Part shown: in pieces, positions 5,297 to 7,545 of the stretch
Numbering within the stretch: the stretch's first letter is position 1
How the letters are laid out: each line of letters begins with the position of its first letter
Assembly: GCA_900754535.1 (NCBI GenBank)
Contig: CAAEDF010000276.1
Coordinates: 1 to 7,545, forward strand
Length of the DNA stretch: 7,545 nt
Origin: Clostridia bacterium
Lineage (GTDB): Bacteria > Bacillota > Clostridia > Oscillospirales > CAG-382
Reading direction: 5' to 3'
The notes under the pieces: model-generated
Seen by the model: the letters and a program-made list of their open reading frames with translations, nothing else
Told to the model about the DNA's origin: nothing
The model's database searches: none
Program-made: the position numbers and the translations under genes

Positions 5297-6838
5297 ATGA
5301 CCGGAACAACTCAAAATCAAAAAGAAAACGGATATACCCTCATTCCGCGGGACCGTATGTCCGCGCTCCATCTTGTCCTGATTGCGGCGGGCGCGCTGCT
5401 CATGCTGTCGGGATGTCTGCACAGCGCGGTGTGGTTTGACGAAAGCTACAGCGTCGGCATGGCGAATCTCGGCTTTGCGGATATGATAAAAACCTCGGTT
5501 GCGGACGTTCACCCGCCGCTTTACTATATACTTTTATGGCTGTTTACCGCGGTGACGGGGAAAAGCATCATAGCCATGCGCATCTTTTCGGCGCTGTGCG
5601 CCGTTGCGCTCGGCGCTTTGGGCTACACGCATATCCGCAGGGATTTCGGCGCCCGCACCGGCTTTTACTTTACCCTGCTCGTGTTCCTGCTCGGCTCGGT
5701 GTTCATAGCGGCTTCGGAGATACGTATGTATACTCTCGCGCCGCTGCTTGTGGCGCTTATGCTGATATACGCCTACAGATATGCTTCAAGCGGGCTTTCG
5801 GACACGCGCTCGCGCGTGCTTTACATCGTTTTTGCGCTTCTGGCGGCTTATACGCACTGGTACGCGCTTGCCGCCGCGGTGATGACCGCGCTGTTTTTCC
5901 TGGTCTGCTGCATAGAGCAAAAGCGCATCGTCCGCTATCTTGTCGACGCGGCGTTCCTGCTCGTCCCCTACATACCGGGCTTTATTATCTTTTACGAACA
6001 GCAGGCGAGGGTATCCACCGGGTTCTGGATAAGCTTTGAATACCCCGATATACTGTTTGAAACTCTCGGTTATTTCTCCTTGGGCACCAGGCCGGCGGAC
6101 GCATGGCTTCAGACCGCTGCCATAACACTTGCCGCCGTTATATTTCTGTTCTCACTTTTATTTTTACTTTTCGGATTCAAGGCTCAGAGACGCGCATTTA
6201 TGCCGGCGATCCTCTCGCTCGCTCTTCCGCTTGCGGTCATAGCGATATCGCTGCTGCTGTCCGAAAAGCAGCAGATATACCATGTTCGCTACGCAGGAGT
6301 TCTCGTCGCGCCGATTATTTTTGCGCTTGCGTTCACGCTTGCGCGCGTAAGGCTCCGCGTGCTCCGCGCGGCGTTTCCGCTGCTGCTTGCGGCGGTTCTC
6401 GTATTCCGCCTTGTGCCGCTTTACACAGAGCGGTATGCTTCCGAACCGAATGCCGATACCGGTATGTCTGATCTTGCGGAGATTGCCGGAGATATCCTTG
6501 AGACCGACGCGGTCATCTCGGGCAACATAAATGTGCTCGGCCCCGTTATGGTCACCGCGAAGGCGGGCAGCTTCTATTTCTACAATCCGGGCTGGTGGCA
6601 GGTAGAGGAGGCCTATCATGCGTTTTCACCGAGACTTGTAAAATGCGTTTCGTATATCGACTGGATCGACGATATTCCGGGCAGGGTCTGGGTGCTGGGC
6701 AACGGGGGAGATACCGCCATAATTGACGGGCTTCAGGCCGCGTTTGGCGAGTACCGCCTTGCGGACAGCGGTTATGCACACCAGACCTACTGTGATATAC
6801 AATTTGACTGGTATCTTTACGAGAAGGTCCCGGCCTGA
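5297..6838 (+). CDS. Multi-pass membrane glycosyltransferase, GT-C fold (family 39/PMT_2-like)
   Basis: This 513-residue integral membrane protein has a polar N-terminus of about 20 residues and then roughly 10-12 hydrophobic segments, at about 22-42, 75-87, 93-112, 123-140, 144-160, 173-186, 190-206, 212-232, 272-294, 301-321, 333-350 and 354-372. A mainly soluble C-terminal part covers about 376-513. GT-C hallmarks are AVWFDESYS (44-52) with the acidic pair D48-E49 in the first extracytoplasmic loop, DVHPPLYYILLW (70-81) and ASEIRMYTL (139-147). Relatives move a sugar from a polyprenyl-phosphate donor onto lipid, polysaccharide or protein on the outer face of the membrane; donor and acceptor here are unknown. 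The start has only a weak GGACGG four bases upstream; M21 would cost part of the N-terminus and has no better site. It is last in the unit, before a strong terminator. Confidence 0.86.
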   Translation: MTGTTQNQKENGYTLIPRDRMSALHLVLIAAGALLMLSGCLHSAVWFDESYSVGMANLGFADMIKTSVADVHPPLYYILLWLFTAVTGKSIIAMRIFSALCAVALGALGYTHIRRDFGARTGFYFTLLVFLLGSVFIAASEIRMYTLAPLLVALMLIYAYRYASSGLSDTRSRVLYIVFALLAAYTHWYALAAAVMTALFFLVCCIEQKRIVRYLVDAAFLLVPYIPGFIIFYEQQARVSTGFWISFEYPDILFETLGYFSLGTRPADAWLQTAAITLAAVIFLFSLLFLLFGFKAQRRAFMPAILSLALPLAVIAISLLLSEKQQIYHVRYAGVLVAPIIFALAFTLARVRLRVLRAAFPLLLAAVLVFRLVPLYTERYASEPNADTGMSDLAEIAGDILETDAVISGNINVLGPVMVTAKAGSFYFYNPGWWQVEEAYHAFSPRLVKCVSYIDWIDDIPGRVWVLGNGGDTAIIDGLQAAFGEYRLADSGYAHQTYCDIQFDWYLYEKVPA

Positions 6839-6883
6839 TAACTGCGGCGGGTATCGCGCCCGATAACATTGCCGCCCTTATAA

Positions 6884-6922
6884 AAAAAAGCGATAAACGG
6901 AAAACACGTTTATCGCTTTTTT
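6884..6922. terminator. Bidirectional intrinsic terminator between converging genes
   Basis: A perfect inverted repeat has arms at 6884-6899 and 6907-6922 and a 7-base loop (GAAAACA). Its core GCGATAAACG pairs with CGTTTATCGC. A-run and T-run flanks extend the stem to 16 bp and provide a U-tract on either strand: six Ts on the plus strand, eight on the minus strand. It lies 45 bases after the glycosyltransferase stop and 20 bases beyond the stop of the minus-strand hydrolase, so it can end both transcripts. Confidence 0.93.
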
Positions 6923-6942
6923 GCGTCTGTTTGCCTGCGCGC

Positions 6943-7545
6943 CTATTGTATCGCGGGTATCTGACGGCGCACAGCGTCGTAGATAAGCCGCTGCCCCTGC
7001 TCGTTGGGATGTATGCCGTCCTCGCACAGATAATTGCGGAAATCAGGCTTGGAGAGGAACGCCGAGCGGATATCTATCACCGGGACCGCGCACGCCGCCG
7101 CTATCTGAGAAACGGCTATGCTGAACATCTCCTGCCAGCGCGATATATAGTCGACCTCCTTGAGGAAGCACATTATCCTCGAGGGCGACAGGTTGCGGCT
7201 TATCCAGCTGAAATAACGCCGCGCATCGATGGGCGGAAGGTTGAGTATCACCGGCCGGCCGCCCAGCTTTTTTATCTTTTTTATCATGGCGGTGTACTTT
7301 TCCCTGAAAAGCTCCAGCGGGGTCCTGCATTCGTGCGAAGCGTCCGGATCGTCCGAGACCGATGCCCAGTCAAAATCGCAGTCGTTCCCGCCGAACTCAA
7401 GCACGGTATAGTCATAGCCGTTTATATCTTTCCCGCACTTGTCAAGCATCGCTTCGCCCTTGGTCACCGTGCAGCCGAAGGAGGCAAGATTGTCAACGGT
7501 TATGTCGGTGTCCCGCTCGAGAAGCGAAACGGCGGAATCCTTTGC
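6943..7545 (-). CDS. SGNH/GDSL-type hydrolase (C-terminal part, 5' end outside window)
   Basis: The minus-strand frame is open to the window edge, giving 200 visible residues ending at a TAG. A GTG at 7467 could be mistaken for the start, but the 26 upstream codons (ending NLASFGCT) continue a family-like sequence. SGNH Block III is visible as LEFGGNDCDFDW (49-60, N54 for the oxyanion hole), and Block V as DGIHPNEQG (176-184) with catalytic D176 and H179. Block I with the nucleophilic serine, and any signal peptide, would lie beyond the window, so catalytic competence and location (secreted or cytoplasmic) cannot be judged. VILNLPPIDARRYFSW and a basic KKIKKLGG segment lie between the blocks. 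Relatives are carbohydrate esterases, lysophospholipases and other acyl hydrolases; the substrate is not deducible. It converges on the glycosyltransferase and shares its terminator. Confidence 0.85.
   Translation of the reverse strand, partial: AKDSAVSLLERDTDITVDNLASFGCTVTKGEAMLDKCGKDINGYDYTVLEFGGNDCDFDWASVSDDPDASHECRTPLELFREKYTAMIKKIKKLGGRPVILNLPPIDARRYFSWISRNLSPSRIMCFLKEVDYISRWQEMFSIAVSQIAAACAVPVIDIRSAFLSKPDFRNYLCEDGIHPNEQGQRLIYDAVRRQIPAIQ

Noticed and set aside
5402..5419. Possible lipobox (LSGC, residues 37-40) in the glycosyltransferase
   Set aside because: It falls within the first transmembrane helix after a 20-residue polar N-terminus, and GT-C enzymes need that helix uncut; the match to a lipoprotein signal is coincidental.
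4748..5512. Minus-strand open frame (254 codons) opposite ispE and the start of the glycosyltransferase gene
   Set aside because: Serine/alanine/proline-rich translation without motifs, spanning two real genes and their gap; a codon-bias shadow.
6846..6876. Short inverted repeats (TATCG/CGATA and GGCGG/CCGCC) after the glycosyltransferase stop
   Set aside because: Each stem is only 5 bp with no T-tract, and the strong hairpin at 6884-6922 explains termination.

Overview
The window is a GC-rich, gene-dense bacterial chromosomal segment with almost no intergenic space. It most likely comes from an anaerobic, Clostridia-like Firmicute (Oscillospirales/Christensenellales type). The reasons are strong AGGAGG-type ribosome binding sites, separate hisI and hisE genes after hisA-hisF, a PHP-type histidinol phosphatase, an Lrp/PLP-aminotransferase pair, and frequent ATA isoleucine codons despite high GC. 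The taxonomic call is inference from gene content, not from a marker gene.

Layout. (1) Positions 1-1828, plus strand: the distal end of a histidine operon. It holds the C-terminal half of hisA (cut by the window edge), hisF, hisI and hisE, with overlaps of 11 and 4 bases and one 41-base gap. (2) Positions 1836-1864: a strong extended -10 promoter that starts a second transcription unit. (3) Positions 1911-6838, plus strand: a PHP-family histidinol phosphatase, an Lrp/AsnC regulator, a class I PLP aminotransferase, ispE (CDP-methylerythritol kinase) and a multi-pass GT-C/family 39 glycosyltransferase. Lrp-aminotransferase and aminotransferase-ispE are joined by stop/start overlaps. (4) Positions 6884-6922: a perfect 16-bp hairpin with A and T tracts, acting as a shared terminator. 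(5) Positions 6943-7545, minus strand: the C-terminal part of an SGNH/GDSL-type hydrolase running off the window.

How the genes work together. HisI, HisE, HisA and HisF carry out consecutive early and middle steps of histidine synthesis, from phosphoribosyl-ATP to imidazole glycerol phosphate, and the PHP phosphatase supplies the later histidinol-phosphate dephosphorylation. The second unit then moves from histidine (phosphatase) to amino-acid sensing and transamination (Lrp, aminotransferase), to isoprenoid precursor synthesis (IspE), and to a membrane sugar transferase of a class that uses polyprenyl-phosphate donors. I see no mobile element, CRISPR array, tRNA or rRNA. Most of the window is conventional metabolism. 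The points worth a second look are the promoter arrangement, the coupling of unlike genes, and the unassigned substrates of the aminotransferase, the glycosyltransferase and the hydrolase.
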